In this document: positions 27,976 through 37,458 of the stretch, in pieces | Layout of the letters: every line of letters starts with the position of its first letter | How positions within the stretch are numbered: position 1 is the stretch's first letter | Assembly (NCBI RefSeq): GCF_002218065.1 | Contig: NZ_BDUB01000001.1 | Location: 879,567 to 943,566, forward strand | DNA length: 64,000 bases | Source: Nodularia sp. NIES-3585 | GTDB lineage: Bacteria > Cyanobacteriota > Cyanobacteriia > Cyanobacteriales > Nostocaceae | Direction of reading: 5' to 3' | The notes under the pieces: generated by a model | Told to the model about the DNA's origin: nothing | Seen by the model: the letters and a program-made list of their open reading frames with translations, nothing else | Databases searched by the model: none | Translations under genes and position numbers: made by a program

Positions 27976-29739
27976 ATGTTTAGACGCTGGTTTGCCAACA
28001 ACTTGGGAGTAGGACAAGCTCGTAAAGAGCAAGTATACCTGGAAATATGTAGTTCACTCAGCCTTGACGATGCTAGCTATTGGATTCAAGTTTTGTTCGC
28101 GGCTGGTATTGCTACCCTGGGACTAGTCTTGAATAGTCCCGCTGTAATCATTGGCGCGATGCTGATTTCTCCACTTATGGGAGGGATTTTAGCCAATGGA
28201 CTCGCACTAGCTGCGGGTGACGTAATCTTAGCCATGCGCTCACTGCTGAATTTGTTATTGAGTTGTCTGGTGGCTATTTCCTTTGCTGTGTTACTGGTGA
28301 CATTACTGCCATTTAAGGAAATTACCAGTGAGATTTTAGCTAGAACTCGACCTAATATTTTGGATTTAGTCATCGCCCTATTTTCTGGTGCAGTGGGGTC
28401 TGTGGCAATTTGTAAAGAACCCAAAGGCGTAGCTACTTCCATTCCTGGTGTGGCGATCGCAGTTGCTTTGATGCCGCCATTATGCGTTGTAGGATACGGT
28501 ATCGGGGTCGCTATCAGCCTCAATAGGGTGCAAGGATTACAGGTAGCTAGTGGTGGGGGATTACTTTTTTTTACCAACTTGGTAGCGATTACCTTTACTG
28601 CCATGTTGGTATTTCTGGCACTACATATCGACAATGATCAGGTTAGACAAAGAGTTCGGGAATGGCGACACACACATCCTGAAAGTGTCTGGGTTCAGAC
28701 TTTATTGGAAAAATTACCGTTTTATGGCAAATTAGGCAAAATTGGCTCCCTTCCGGGGAGATTATTGTTAATTTTTATTACCATTGGCGTGATTATTTTC
28801 CCACTCAATCGTTCTCTGACCCAACTGGGACGGGAAATTGCTCTACAGCAACAGGATAATCGTAACCGGAGTTCGGCAAGGGACGTGTGGGAGAAAAACT
28901 TTGCGACTTTTCCCGATGGTGAACCACGTTCTTTCATTAGCAATATCTCGACATCAGAACAAAATGACAAGCTGACAATTCAACTTCAGGTGTTTACGAG
29001 TCAGCAATATTCACCAGATGAACAGGATATTTATATTCAACAGCTAGCCGCCCGTTTGGGAAGGCTTCCAGAATTATTAACACTGAAGTTGGTGGAAATT
29101 CCTACTGCTTCCAATGAACTTTTACGCCCAGCACCTCAAGAAAAACCTCCTGAACCAGTTTTAACCATCGCCCAATTACAATCAACTTTTGTGCAAGAAG
29201 TTCAATCCGCCCTGCGTGATCTGAGACTTCCGCCACCAGCAGAAATGGTTAATTATGAGTTAGTTAATAGTCCAGTTGCACCTTTAAGGATTCGGGTGCT
29301 GTATCTGAGTGAACGCGATATTGATCGAGATGCTCAAAATTTAGTGGCTGATAGCGTCAGAAGTCGGCTAGATTACGAGTCTGCTCAAGTGAGTATGCAA
29401 AGAATAGCCAGTGATTTAGGAACTATATCCTTTGAGAATGGGCAATCAGAACTTAGTTCAGATAATACTCAGTTATTAGACCGTGCTGGGCAAATTTTAC
29501 AGCAACAGCCCAGTTTAAACCTGGAAATGATCGTTAATCAGGAAGAAGACGAGCTAGCAGAAATTGTCCCAGAGCGAGCGCAAGCCATTGTAGAATATCT
29601 GGAATCACAGTGGCAAATTAGTAGCGATGATCGCATCGACTGGCAAACAGGCACAGAGTCTCAACGTAGCGCAATACTCAAACTTACGGTAAAATCACGG
29701 AGAAAGCCTCCAGTGGCAACTATGCCCGAATCGCCCTAA
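27976..29739 (+). CDS. DUF389 membrane protein with long C-terminal domain, 587 aa
   Basis: The N-terminal half is the DUF389 domain: six or so hydrophobic segments including SPAVIIGAMLISPLMGGI, SGAVGSVAICKEPKGVATSI and IAVALMPPLCVVGYGIG. A further membrane helix at about 265 is followed by an extracytoplasmic region of 300 residues. Its end (ISFENGQSELSSDNTQLLDRAG, then ERAQAIVEYL) resembles an OmpA-like peptidoglycan-binding fold. The combination would tie a membrane protein to the wall. Transport function of DUF389 is unproven. Confidence 0.85.
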   Translation: MFRRWFANNLGVGQARKEQVYLEICSSLSLDDASYWIQVLFAAGIATLGLVLNSPAVIIGAMLISPLMGGILANGLALAAGDVILAMRSLLNLLLSCLVAISFAVLLVTLLPFKEITSEILARTRPNILDLVIALFSGAVGSVAICKEPKGVATSIPGVAIAVALMPPLCVVGYGIGVAISLNRVQGLQVASGGGLLFFTNLVAITFTAMLVFLALHIDNDQVRQRVREWRHTHPESVWVQTLLEKLPFYGKLGKIGSLPGRLLLIFITIGVIIFPLNRSLTQLGREIALQQQDNRNRSSARDVWEKNFATFPDGEPRSFISNISTSEQNDKLTIQLQVFTSQQYSPDEQDIYIQQLAARLGRLPELLTLKLVEIPTASNELLRPAPQEKPPEPVLTIAQLQSTFVQEVQSALRDLRLPPPAEMVNYELVNSPVAPLRIRVLYLSERDIDRDAQNLVADSVRSRLDYESAQVSMQRIASDLGTISFENGQSELSSDNTQLLDRAGQILQQQPSLNLEMIVNQEEDELAEIVPERAQAIVEYLESQWQISSDDRIDWQTGTESQRSAILKLTVKSRRKPPVATMPESP

Positions 29740-29763
29740 TTAGAGACACAGAGAACATTCGTT

Positions 29764-30663
29764 ATGCCAAAGACTCGTTTTTTCAGTTTCTTTCGCCACG
29801 TCAATGGGCGCACCCTGAAAAAAACTTTTGCCAGGACAAACGAAAGGCGACTTTTGGGACTTGGCTCAGAAATTGCCTTCAATGCCATGTTATCCTTATT
29901 TCCAGCGATTATCGCCGTGCTGACAGCTATCGGCTTATTTGAAGAATCCTTGCAAGCTACCTTTAAACAACTGGCATCTCAAGTTAGTCAAGTGGCACCA
30001 GAAGAAGTGCTGGTCTTAATTCGTGATTTTACCACTAGAGAAATCACACAATCTAGAAACGGTGGTCTGTTTTCCCTCAGCTTTGCGATCGCAATTTGGA
30101 CGGCTTCAGGGGCGATCAGTACGGCGATGGCTGCCTTTGATCAAATTCATCAAGTTCCCTCGGAGAACAAGCGCCCTTTTTGGAAAGCCAAACTAGTCTC
30201 ACTAGGATTAACCATCGGTACTATCTTACTGTTTGTCTTGGCCTCATTCCTTGTGTTTATCAGCGATCTACTCTTAGGAATGGCGGTAAATGAAAGTAGT
30301 TATTTAATTTTCTTGCTGCATATTTGGCAACTGTTACGCTGGCCTTTGGCACTGGGTATTATTGCGATCGCCTTTAGTTTTGTCTATCGCTATGGTCCAA
30401 GTGTCTGGAATTCCGGTACACCAATGATGCCGGGTGCTATATCAGCAGCCGTTTTCTGGGCAATGCTATCCGCCTTATTTCGGGCGTATGTGGCGAATTT
30501 CGGTAACTATAACCGAGTTTATGGTGCTGTGGGTGCTGTGATAGTTTTAATGCTGTGGCTGTGGATGAGTGCGGCAGTGATGCTGATCGGTGACCAATTA
30601 AACGTCACTGTTGGTGAACAAATGCAGTTAAAATCAGCTAACAACTTAATGGAAAAGGAATAA
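29764..30663 (+). CDS. YihY/BrkB-family inner membrane protein, 299 aa
   Basis: Six membrane helices and the motifs SEIAFNAMLSLFPAIIAVL, IWTASGAISTAMAAFDQIH, YRYGPSVW.SGTPMMPGA and FGNYNRVYGAVGAVIVLMLW define the family once misnamed ribonuclease BN. The molecular role is unknown; membrane transport or envelope integrity has been suggested. It starts 24 bp after the DUF389 gene and probably shares its transcript. Confidence 0.9.
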   Translation: MPKTRFFSFFRHVNGRTLKKTFARTNERRLLGLGSEIAFNAMLSLFPAIIAVLTAIGLFEESLQATFKQLASQVSQVAPEEVLVLIRDFTTREITQSRNGGLFSLSFAIAIWTASGAISTAMAAFDQIHQVPSENKRPFWKAKLVSLGLTIGTILLFVLASFLVFISDLLLGMAVNESSYLIFLLHIWQLLRWPLALGIIAIAFSFVYRYGPSVWNSGTPMMPGAISAAVFWAMLSALFRAYVANFGNYNRVYGAVGAVIVLMLWLWMSAAVMLIGDQLNVTVGEQMQLKSANNLMEKE

Positions 30664-30719
30664 AAAAATAAATACAGTAGTAAAGTATTTCATGTAACCT
30701 CAAATAAGCGATCGCCTTC

Positions 30720-31112
30720 ATGCCTGATTCTTATGGACGGGACTATTATATTGATTCTGAAGCTCAAGCACTCAAATTTAAACGCCTGCGTCGCCTGAGT
30801 CTCATCCTCGATAAAGTGGTGACTATACCCGGAACACCAATTCATATTGGCATAGATCCAATTGTGGGTTTATTCTTTGGTGCTGGGGACTTTATAGGAT
30901 TTGTGCTTTCTAGCTATATCATCTTAGAAGCCGCACGAATGGGTGTACCTAAAGCTACTTTAGGCAGAATGTTTTTGAATATTGCTATTGATGGTTTGGT
31001 CGGAATTGTACCAGTCATGGGAGACTTATTTGATTTTGCTTGGACAGCCAATGAGTATAATATCAAACTATTAGAAGCACATTTACAGTTACCTCTCAGA
31101 AGAAAACTATAA
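30720..31112 (+). CDS. DUF4112 family membrane protein, 130 aa
   Basis: Two hydrophobic hairpins: ILDKVVTIPGTPIHIGIDPI leading to LFFGAGDFIGFVLSSYII, and MFLNIAIDGLVGIVPVMGD leading to LFDFAWTANEYN. The GIDPIVGLFFGAGD and GIVPVMGDLFDFAW motifs are diagnostic. Function unknown. It is the fourth gene of the co-directional run begun at 27069. Confidence 0.88.
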   Translation: MPDSYGRDYYIDSEAQALKFKRLRRLSLILDKVVTIPGTPIHIGIDPIVGLFFGAGDFIGFVLSSYIILEAARMGVPKATLGRMFLNIAIDGLVGIVPVMGDLFDFAWTANEYNIKLLEAHLQLPLRRKL

Positions 31113-31221
31113 ATCCTGAATTTATCTTGGCAGTCTTGGCGGGATTATTTGAATCTGCCATTGTTTTAATAGCATTCTCGTGATAGTAATTAGAATGCTT
31201 TAAAAAAGTTATAAACCAGGA

Positions 31222-32154
31222 ATGAAAGATTGGTGGCAGGCTACGTTTCCGCAAGGAAGGCAAAGTCTAATTATTACTGATACACATGGTTATCCTGTAC
31301 AAATTGCTTATGGTGAAGTCGGTACAGGTAAACCCTTAGTTTTCTTACATGGAATGGGTAGCTGGAGCTACAATTGGCGGCACAGTATCGCTCCATTATC
31401 TCAATATTTTCGGGTAATTTGCTTTGATGCCAAAGGCTACGGGTTTTCGGAAAAACCTGGGTTGCGTAGAGAACAAAACGGGCATCAACTGATTGAGCTA
31501 GAACGGATTCTTCAGGCTTTGTGTGATCAACCTGCGGTAATTGTCGCCGAATCTTTAGGGGGGTTAGTCGCCCTAGCTCTAGCTGAACACAATCCCCAAT
31601 TAATAGCACGTTTAATAGTTATAAATGTACCTATTTTTACCGAAGGCTTACCCCATTGGGCAATGTGGATACTTGCGAAAACGCCACTAGAAATCTTACA
31701 AACAATTGATTCTTTACGTTTAGCATATTTATTTGCACCTCTAGTCAGAGAAATTATGGCCATAGAAAGGCGTAGAGTGCTGTTTGATCCATCAATTCTA
31801 ACAACCGAAGATGTGTATTGGATAACTTATCCATTTATTGAACTTCCGGGGACTATTGTAAAAGTTGCTGAGGAATTACAAATAGCAGCGCAGGAAATAG
31901 AAAATTGGCAAAACAATAAACCTAATATGCTTAGTAGTATTCAAAACAATCTGGGTAATATTAAGTGTCCCACACTAATTATGTGGGGAGATAAAGATAG
32001 TTGGTTCCCCACAAGTCATGGAGAAAAATTACATCAAAGCATTCCTTTATCCCAGTTAAAAATTATAGATAATTGCTATCATGATGCCTCCGCAGGTTCA
32101 TCTGAGGTGGTAAATGCAGCTATTATTGAGTTTTTGCAGAAGACAAATTTTTAA
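31222..32154 (+). CDS. Alpha/beta hydrolase, serine type, 310 aa
   Basis: HGMGSWSYNW forms the oxyanion region, AESLGGLVALALAEH gives the nucleophile serine in a G/E-x-S-x-G elbow, MWGDKDSWFP supplies the acid and a histidine lies in DNCYHDASAG. It resembles cyanobacterial hydrolases of the haloalkane dehalogenase/MhpC superfamily. Unlike the enzyme at 4492 it has Ser instead of Asp. Substrate unknown. It ends next to the oppositely oriented terminator at 32156-32206. Confidence 0.85.
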   Translation: MKDWWQATFPQGRQSLIITDTHGYPVQIAYGEVGTGKPLVFLHGMGSWSYNWRHSIAPLSQYFRVICFDAKGYGFSEKPGLRREQNGHQLIELERILQALCDQPAVIVAESLGGLVALALAEHNPQLIARLIVINVPIFTEGLPHWAMWILAKTPLEILQTIDSLRLAYLFAPLVREIMAIERRRVLFDPSILTTEDVYWITYPFIELPGTIVKVAEELQIAAQEIENWQNNKPNMLSSIQNNLGNIKCPTLIMWGDKDSWFPTSHGEKLHQSIPLSQLKIIDNCYHDASAGSSEVVNAAIIEFLQKTNF

Positions 32155-32155
32155 G

Positions 32156-32206
32156 AAAAAAAAAGAGTGAGAGGAGGCATACCAAGCGCCTTTAACCTCT
32201 CACTCT
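32156..32206 (-). terminator. Strong minus-strand terminator
   Basis: AGAGTGAGAGG (32164-32174) and CCTCTCACTCT (32196-32206) are exact 11-bp complements. On the minus strand the stem is followed by a run of nine U (32156-32164). There is no such run on the plus strand, so it ends a minus-strand transcript. Confidence 0.85.
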
Positions 32207-32329
32207 GGTATTTGCCACTGTAGTGTTCAGGAATATGTACAAGCGCTGCCCTTTATTTAGGGGGCTAATGTGTATATCAATGACAACGCTCATACACATT
32301 TACTATTCCTGGTGCGACAAATACCAAGT
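32157..32329 (-). ncRNA. Candidate structured RNA, about 170 nt (6S-like shape possible)
   Basis: Upstream of the minus-strand terminator lies noncoding DNA with nested pairing. TGGTATTTG (32206-32214) pairs with CAAATACCA (32318-32326); CAGGAATA (32228-32235) pairs with TATTCCTG (32304-32311) after an asymmetric bubble; AATGTGTAT (32267-32275) pairs with ATACACATT (32292-32300); GCCC/GGGC makes a small hairpin at 32248-32265. All are perfect. A TTTAAT at 32336-32341 (minus strand) would serve as -10 and place the 5' end near 32329. Size and rod-with-bubble shape resemble 6S RNA, but I cannot confirm the identity. It may be another regulatory RNA. Confidence 0.55.
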
Positions 32330-32341
32330 CTAATGATTAAA

Positions 32342-32542
32342 ACAGTTATGATTTCTCCTAATAAATTAGTTCTTGATTATCTCTGTTAAAAAACCCCTTG
32401 TGTTTTTTGTCTTCTACAATTTAACTCAGTTAATCTCAACATGGTTGCCATTTTGGCAAGTTTTTAGATTTTTCTAAGTTGTTCGTTGACCATCCTTTGA
32501 TCATGGCAAAATCTGAGATGATCTCAACCTGTTCAGACAAGA
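32342..32542. other. AT-rich spacer between candidate RNA and next gene
   Basis: No coding potential. It would hold the promoter of the minus-strand RNA and the 3' end of the gene ending at 32543. Confidence 0.4.
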
Positions 32543-33211
32543 TTAATATTTCTGTAAAATCGTAGACAAAGAATTTTGTTTACGAAGATCCATCAAGTCT
32601 GCCAAAGTTTCTTGACTTTTATCCAGTGGATGCCTATGTTCTGATGGTAGAACCGTCACCGGAGACCTAGATTTAGCTGGCTTTGTGAGCATCGGCTTCA
32701 GTGGTTGCAGTGGTACAAAAACTGGCGGACTCTTTAAAGGCGTTGGTTCGGCTCTGGGGTGCTGCTTTAATGTTAAGGGTCTAGAAGCGCGATAGCTGCG
32801 CTTTACGCCCAAGGCATCGCCTGTGATGGGTTTACGGACTTTTTGACGCTGATGAGGACGGTTGACTAATCGGACAATAATCAAGCAACCACTGGCACAA
32901 CTGAAGGCGATCGCAAGTACCATCCACAAAGGTGTAGGATTGCTATAATCCGAGGATGTTGTGATTGGTTTTGCGACTACAGTCGGTATTTTTTCTAGTT
33001 CTACGTTATCGGCACTACTAACGTAACCCAAGCTATACAAAGCTGAAGCACCAGTTCCAATGAGCATTGTTAACAACCCAACTAACAATAACCCTGGATG
33101 ACGTATCAGCACATAAATCAAAATGTTTGAGCTACCGATTAATCCGGACTTACCTTTCGTCTGCCTTCTGACTTGCTTTCGCTCATCTTCTACGCTGTGA
33201 GTATGTTCCAT
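32543..33211 (-). CDS. Unrecognised two-helix membrane protein, 222 aa
   Basis: A basic N-terminus (QVRRQTKGKSG) precedes a first helix (about 38-62, HPGLLLVGLLTMLIGTGAS), an extracytoplasmic loop of about 35 residues, a second helix (about 93-115) and a long basic, proline-rich cytoplasmic tail ending LADLMDLRKQNSLSTILQKY. The tail looks unstructured except for the last helix, which could bind a partner. I know no function. Codon use is like that of neighbouring core genes. Confidence 0.7.
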   Translation of the reverse strand: MEHTHSVEDERKQVRRQTKGKSGLIGSSNILIYVLIRHPGLLLVGLLTMLIGTGASALYSLGYVSSADNVELEKIPTVVAKPITTSSDYSNPTPLWMVLAIAFSCASGCLIIVRLVNRPHQRQKVRKPITGDALGVKRSYRASRPLTLKQHPRAEPTPLKSPPVFVPLQPLKPMLTKPAKSRSPVTVLPSEHRHPLDKSQETLADLMDLRKQNSLSTILQKY

Positions 33212-33376
33212 AATGACTTTCAGATTTATCCCCTCTAGCCAATGATTGTACCGGAGGAGCAGCCATCAGGTATCCGTAGCATGATTTCGGAATTCAGTAG
33301 CTTTTTTTTGGAAATATAGGCTACCAAATCCCAGATTTTTGCTAAATTTAGCGGTTTTAGTGAGTTGTTAATTTGG

Positions 33377-34444
33377 TTATGACTGCGATTGGTTGCCAGA
33401 ATATCTTTCTAGCCCTAATTGAATTAACTGATCTACTAATTCTGGAAAGGGTATGCCACTATCAGCCCAGAGTTGGGGATACATACTGGTAGCAGTAAAG
33501 CCTGGAAAGGTATTGATTTCGTTAATCAATATTTCCCCGGTGGTTTCTACAAAGAAAAAATCTACTCTTGCTAACCCCGCCGCATCAACAGCTGCAAAGG
33601 CTTGTAATGCCATATCTTGGATTTGGCGGCTCACTGCATCTGGAATTGGTGCAGGAATCAGTAAATCTGCTTGTCCCGCAGTATATTTAGTTTCATAATC
33701 ATAGAAATCACTGTTGAAGGTAATCTCTCCTACGATAGAGGCTTGGGTTTGATCATTACCTAATACGGCACATTCGACTTCCCTAGCAACTACGCCTGCT
33801 TCGACGATGATCCGTCTATCATAAGTAGCAGCATTATCTAAGGCGGCTTCTAATTCTTGACGCGATCGCACTTTGGCAATTCCCACGGATGAACCTAAGT
33901 TAGCCGGTTTGACAAAGCAAGGATAGTCTAAAGCTGCTTCAATTTCATCGCAGAGTTTGGGAAATACACAAGGATTTGACCAAACTTGCGCTCTGGTTAA
34001 GGCTTTATATTTTACCTGGGGTAATCCGGCTTGCTCAAAGGCCATTTTCATAGCAATCTTATCCATACCCAAAGCTGAACCTAACACCCCAGAACCGACA
34101 AAGGGGACTTGCATTAATGTCAGTAAGCCCTGAATTGTACCGTCTTCACCGTTGGGGCCGTGCAGAATGGGAAACCACACATCCACTTGTGTGACTTGAT
34201 CGGGTAATTTCCAGGGACTCTGGTTTTGGTCTTCTATGTGGGGAATACCAGAGTCTAGAATCTGTTGCGGTATTTCTCCGGCTAACCAGCATCCGTCTTT
34301 CTGGATGTAAAAAGGCAGGATTTCGTACTTATTAGCATTTTGTTCTGCACTTAAGGCTTGGGCGATCGCTCTTGCTGAACTAATTGAAACTTCATGTTCC
34401 CCGGAACGACCCCCAAACAGCAGTCCCACCCGCAGTTTAGTCAT
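33377..34444 (-). CDS. ddl: D-alanine--D-alanine ligase, 355 aa
   Basis: It makes D-Ala-D-Ala for peptidoglycan. ATP-grasp motifs: [17 protein letters not shown] at the N-terminus, [28 protein letters not shown] (ATP binding), [27 protein letters not shown] (magnesium ligands and omega loop). Length is normal. Start ATG at 34444. It is monocistronic here, with repeat DNA upstream. Confidence 0.97.
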   Translation of the reverse strand: MTKLRVGLLFGGRSGEHEVSISSARAIAQALSAEQNANKYEILPFYIQKDGCWLAGEIPQQILDSGIPHIEDQNQSPWKLPDQVTQVDVWFPILHGPNGEDGTIQGLLTLMQVPFVGSGVLGSALGMDKIAMKMAFEQAGLPQVKYKALTRAQVWSNPCVFPKLCDEIEAALDYPCFVKPANLGSSVGIAKVRSRQELEAALDNAATYDRRIIVEAGVVAREVECAVLGNDQTQASIVGEITFNSDFYDYETKYTAGQADLLIPAPIPDAVSRQIQDMALQAFAAVDAAGLARVDFFFVETTGEILINEINTFPGFTATSMYPQLWADSGIPFPELVDQLIQLGLERYSGNQSQS

Positions 34445-34542
34445 TTTTAGTACCTTTTTCTGTTGTCTGGCTGATAGCGTATCATAACCTGCTCTGCTTA
34501 CTATATTTTTTTGGGTCGGTGGGAATGAATATTATGAGGAAC

Positions 34543-34602
34543 GAACCGCAAAGGACGCAAAGTACACAAAGAAGGAAGAAAGAAGGAAGGAAGGAAGAAG
34601 GT
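34543..34602. repeat. GCAAAGG and GGAAGAAG purine repeat
   Basis: AACCGCAAAGGACGCAAAG followed by a 30-base purine tract of GAAG/GAAAG units. It is the same arrangement as 10844-10891. Confidence 0.65.
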
Positions 34603-34622
34603 TTTAGTCGGTGTAGGCTGAA

Positions 34623-36338
34623 TTATTTCAATTTAAATTCATCAAATTTTACTACGTCTGAATCGGGTTGACTGGTATCAAAATAATAACTGGTTACTAT
34701 TCCTGTGCCTGTATCAAAGATGCTAAAAACTGTGATGTCGTTACTAGCTATATAAGGAAGCGGTTGATTATCTTCGCCTAACAATGGTGCAATTGTTGGG
34801 GTTACTGGTTGCAATCCGTAAGGATCACCAAGTGCAATATAATCTTCTTGATATCCAATTGGTACTTCTCGTTTTTTGTTCCCCCAAGCCGCACCGTAGG
34901 AGTTACCAACATTTGATGTTTCGAGAAAGTGCATTCCACTAGGACTAACAAAGCGGTTCCATAAATGGGAATGTCCATATAATACGAATTGCACCTCAGC
35001 CGCTTCTAGTAAAGGAACAACATCACGATTAATGTAATCTGCGTCTTTGGGATATTCGTAACGAACTGCGCTGATTTTACCGTTTTGCTCACGTTCAATT
35101 ATCTGCACTGGATTTGTATAAGCAGGAACGATATTATCACCCAGAGTATGAGGTGGATGATGGAACATGACAACTTTGTATTTGGCTTGTTGAAATTCTG
35201 CACTTTTCAGTTCTGCTTCTAACCAATTATATTGCTGACTTCCTTTAGCAATTGGTTCAAAAATTAACTGTCCATAACCCCAATTTTCTGGATTATCTAA
35301 GTCCTGGTTTGCTTCTTTATATCTACCTTTATATGCTGTATTTAAGTTGGGAGTCCGCCACGTATTAGTGATGTAAAGAACCACCAAACGCACATCACCA
35401 AAAGTCACTGCATAATACTTTTTTCCACCTGGTTTACTTTGAGGTAGGCTGAAAATTTCTTCGTAAGTCCTAGTATTAAAAGAATTATCTATTAAAGATT
35501 GACCACTATATAATTTTTGAGCAACATCACGGGGAATGGGATCATTAAATTCATTGTTTAAACTGTTGGTTCTTTCAAACCTGCCCATCACTTCATGATT
35601 ACCAATGGCTGTAAACATGGGCGCGTGTTGAATGATTTCACCACCTGTATAAATGGTTTTTACGCCATTGTCTGACATTTCATAGTTAGCACGACCTTGT
35701 AAAGCCGGAAATAATGCACCACCCCGACTATCATCAAACCATTCTGAGGCGCGATCGCTGACATTAATTAAATCACCAGCGAACCACACCCCATCAACTT
35801 GTCCCACTGTTTCTACCACCTTTTGCAGATTTGCGGCTGTCATCGGTTTTAACTGATGGTCTGAAGTCAGGAGAATCTTCAGTGCTTGTCCTGGTTCTGG
35901 AGTCGGTGCGAGGGTAAAAACATTGCTGCTGACACTTGCGCCATCTTCGCGCCTACTCATCACACGATAGGGAACACGCACACCAGGTGTTAACCCAGTC
36001 ACCTCGGCTTCGTGTCGCCAAATGTCACGTTTTACAGGTTGATTTATAGTTTGATTTGCTACTTTTGATTGCTGGTCTTCTCTTGTGCGGCTGAGTTTAG
36101 TGGTTCTAGCCAAGCTTGATTTATCCAGATTTTCCCCGTAGTTAACTACGTGTTTATTACCAGGAAACCCTGTAAACCAAACTACTTGCACAGAGTTAGC
36201 AGTTGGTAGTTGTAAAAATGGGTCAGTCAGCAGATGCGGTGCTGATATCATAATTGTTTGCCCAAATGAACGCACGCTTACTAGGGTAAGGCATAGCACA
36301 AAGAGAATTATAAACGTTAGCCGTTTGGTTTTCGCCAT
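34623..36338 (-). CDS. Exported purple acid phosphatase-like metallophosphoesterase, 571 aa
   Basis: A signal peptide (residues 1-26, FIILFVLCLTLVSV) precedes an N-terminal fibronectin-like domain (PFLQLPTANSVQVVWFTG to VTGLTPGVRVPYRVMS), then a metallophosphatase domain: LLTSDHQ, GVWFAGDLIN, AIGNHEVMG, MFHHPPHT and LYGHSHLWNR. The layout matches bacterial purple acid phosphatases. It is larger than the enzyme at 26026 and probably has other substrates. The final part (NDITVFSIFDTGTGIVTSYYFD) forms a C-terminal beta domain. Confidence 0.88.
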   Translation of the reverse strand: MAKTKRLTFIILFVLCLTLVSVRSFGQTIMISAPHLLTDPFLQLPTANSVQVVWFTGFPGNKHVVNYGENLDKSSLARTTKLSRTREDQQSKVANQTINQPVKRDIWRHEAEVTGLTPGVRVPYRVMSRREDGASVSSNVFTLAPTPEPGQALKILLTSDHQLKPMTAANLQKVVETVGQVDGVWFAGDLINVSDRASEWFDDSRGGALFPALQGRANYEMSDNGVKTIYTGGEIIQHAPMFTAIGNHEVMGRFERTNSLNNEFNDPIPRDVAQKLYSGQSLIDNSFNTRTYEEIFSLPQSKPGGKKYYAVTFGDVRLVVLYITNTWRTPNLNTAYKGRYKEANQDLDNPENWGYGQLIFEPIAKGSQQYNWLEAELKSAEFQQAKYKVVMFHHPPHTLGDNIVPAYTNPVQIIEREQNGKISAVRYEYPKDADYINRDVVPLLEAAEVQFVLYGHSHLWNRFVSPSGMHFLETSNVGNSYGAAWGNKKREVPIGYQEDYIALGDPYGLQPVTPTIAPLLGEDNQPLPYIASNDITVFSIFDTGTGIVTSYYFDTSQPDSDVVKFDEFKLK

Positions 36339-36453
36339 AATGCCCCTGAAAATTACAGGCTTTTGGCATTATACATGGGCAAGATTAAAGGGTGGTTAAA
36401 GTAATAGTTCCAATCTGTGGGTGCGTTACTGTGCGATGTAACTGTATATCATA

Positions 36454-36488
36454 AAAACCTGTCTTGGGTTTATCCGATATTAGGTTTT
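36454..36488. promoter_or_regulatory. Possible controller operator
   Basis: AAAACCT (36454-36460) and AGGTTTT (36482-36488) form an inverted repeat centred 20 bases before the controller ATG. Controller proteins of restriction systems bind such repeats before their own gene; the assignment is inference. Confidence 0.35.
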
Positions 36489-36491
36489 AAG

Positions 36492-36776
36492 ATGAAACAG
36501 ACTAACGCCAATTACAGGCCGGATCAAGTGCCTAAATCAGTTTATAGCGAGGAATATTATCGGTTTCGCGAGATGCTGATTTCAGTTCGCAAAGCAGCAA
36601 ATTTCACTCAAGCAGAGTTGTCGGCTAAGTTAAAGCGTCCGCAATCTTATGTATCAAAATATGAACGTGGAGAGCGTCGTCTTGACTTAATTGAATTTTT
36701 GGAAATTGTGCAAGTGCTGGAAATAGATCCACTTGCTTTTATTGAAGAACTGCTGAAAACCCAAAAGGAGAATTAA
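36492..36776 (+). CDS. XRE-type helix-turn-helix controller of restriction-modification system, 94 aa
   Basis: The ATG at 36492 is preferred; the frame extends 25 codons upstream through the probable operator. The HTH is FREMLISVRKAANFTQAELS, then LKRPQSYVSKYERGERRLD. A short C-terminal helix (PLAFIEELLKTQ) could mediate dimerisation. Its position directly before the nuclease gene, with the ribosome site of that gene at its end (AAAAGGAG, 36763-36770), marks it as a C protein that times nuclease expression after methylation. Confidence 0.85.
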   Translation: MKQTNANYRPDQVPKSVYSEEYYRFREMLISVRKAANFTQAELSAKLKRPQSYVSKYERGERRLDLIEFLEIVQVLEIDPLAFIEELLKTQKEN

Positions 36777-36778
36777 TT

Positions 36779-37447
36779 ATAATTATTCAATATATTGACT
36801 TCAATGACGCAGATAAAATTATTAATACCGAATACCAAAACCAATGGGATGAAGTTAGGACAATTCTGACTGCAATGCCTTTGCATATCAAAGCTTCAGA
36901 CCAAGCAGGAATTCAGGGTAATCCAATATTCGACCCAGTAGGTACTAACGAATATATTAAAGCAGCTTTTATTAATCGTAGCTGGCAATCAAATATCCCT
37001 ATTCCAGCACCCTTTAAATTTTTGGGTACAGATATTGATTTTGCTAAATCTGGTATTGTCATTGAAATTCAGTTTTCCAACTATCCTTTTCTGCTCAATA
37101 ATACTTTACGTTCAGAATTGTTCTTCAAATCTAAAACTGAATTTGCTGGTTGTCAAACTAATCTGGTAATTTTAGTGACAAAAGCTCTCATGTTTCCGGC
37201 TTCAAATAGCACTCTTTATTACGAGCAAGCTGTTAATCAATTAACCGCCTTGGCGGAAAACCAAGTTTTTGATGTACCAATTCGACTGGTGGGATTATTT
37301 GAAGAATCAAATACAACAGTACCCGTTGTTTGGACTGAGTATTCATCAAAAAGATACTCTAGAAATGTAAATACTAGAGTTAGTCGTCAATGCCAAATAC
37401 TTGCAGGAAGATCAAACCGCAGTCGTTGCATACTTCGCTTATTGTAA
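36779..37447 (+). CDS. BglII-family restriction endonuclease, apparently damaged
   Basis: The frame contains the core GTDIDFAKSGIVIEIQFSNY followed by LNNTLRSELFFKSK, matching BglII/BstYI-type nucleases: an acidic residue in GTDIDF and E-x-Q in IEIQF. Protein-like sequence begins upstream of the first ATG (36875): IIQYIDFNDADKIINTEYQ reads from 36782, placed correctly after the ribosome site AAGGAG, but the codon in the start position is ATA (36779-36781), with ATT as neighbours. At the other end the frame turns into an Arg/Ser-rich tail (CQILAGRSNRSRCILRLL), while the +1 frame reads KYLQEDQTAVVAYFAYCK, suggesting a frameshift near 37365-37372. Either change could reduce or abolish activity. 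Confidence 0.65.
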   Translation: MIIQYIDFNDADKIINTEYQNQWDEVRTILTAMPLHIKASDQAGIQGNPIFDPVGTNEYIKAAFINRSWQSNIPIPAPFKFLGTDIDFAKSGIVIEIQFSNYPFLLNNTLRSELFFKSKTEFAGCQTNLVILVTKALMFPASNSTLYYEQAVNQLTALAENQVFDVPIRLVGLFEESNTTVPVVWTEYSSKRYSRNVNTRVSRQCQILAGRSNRSRCILRLL

Positions 37448-37458
37448 AAATAAACATA

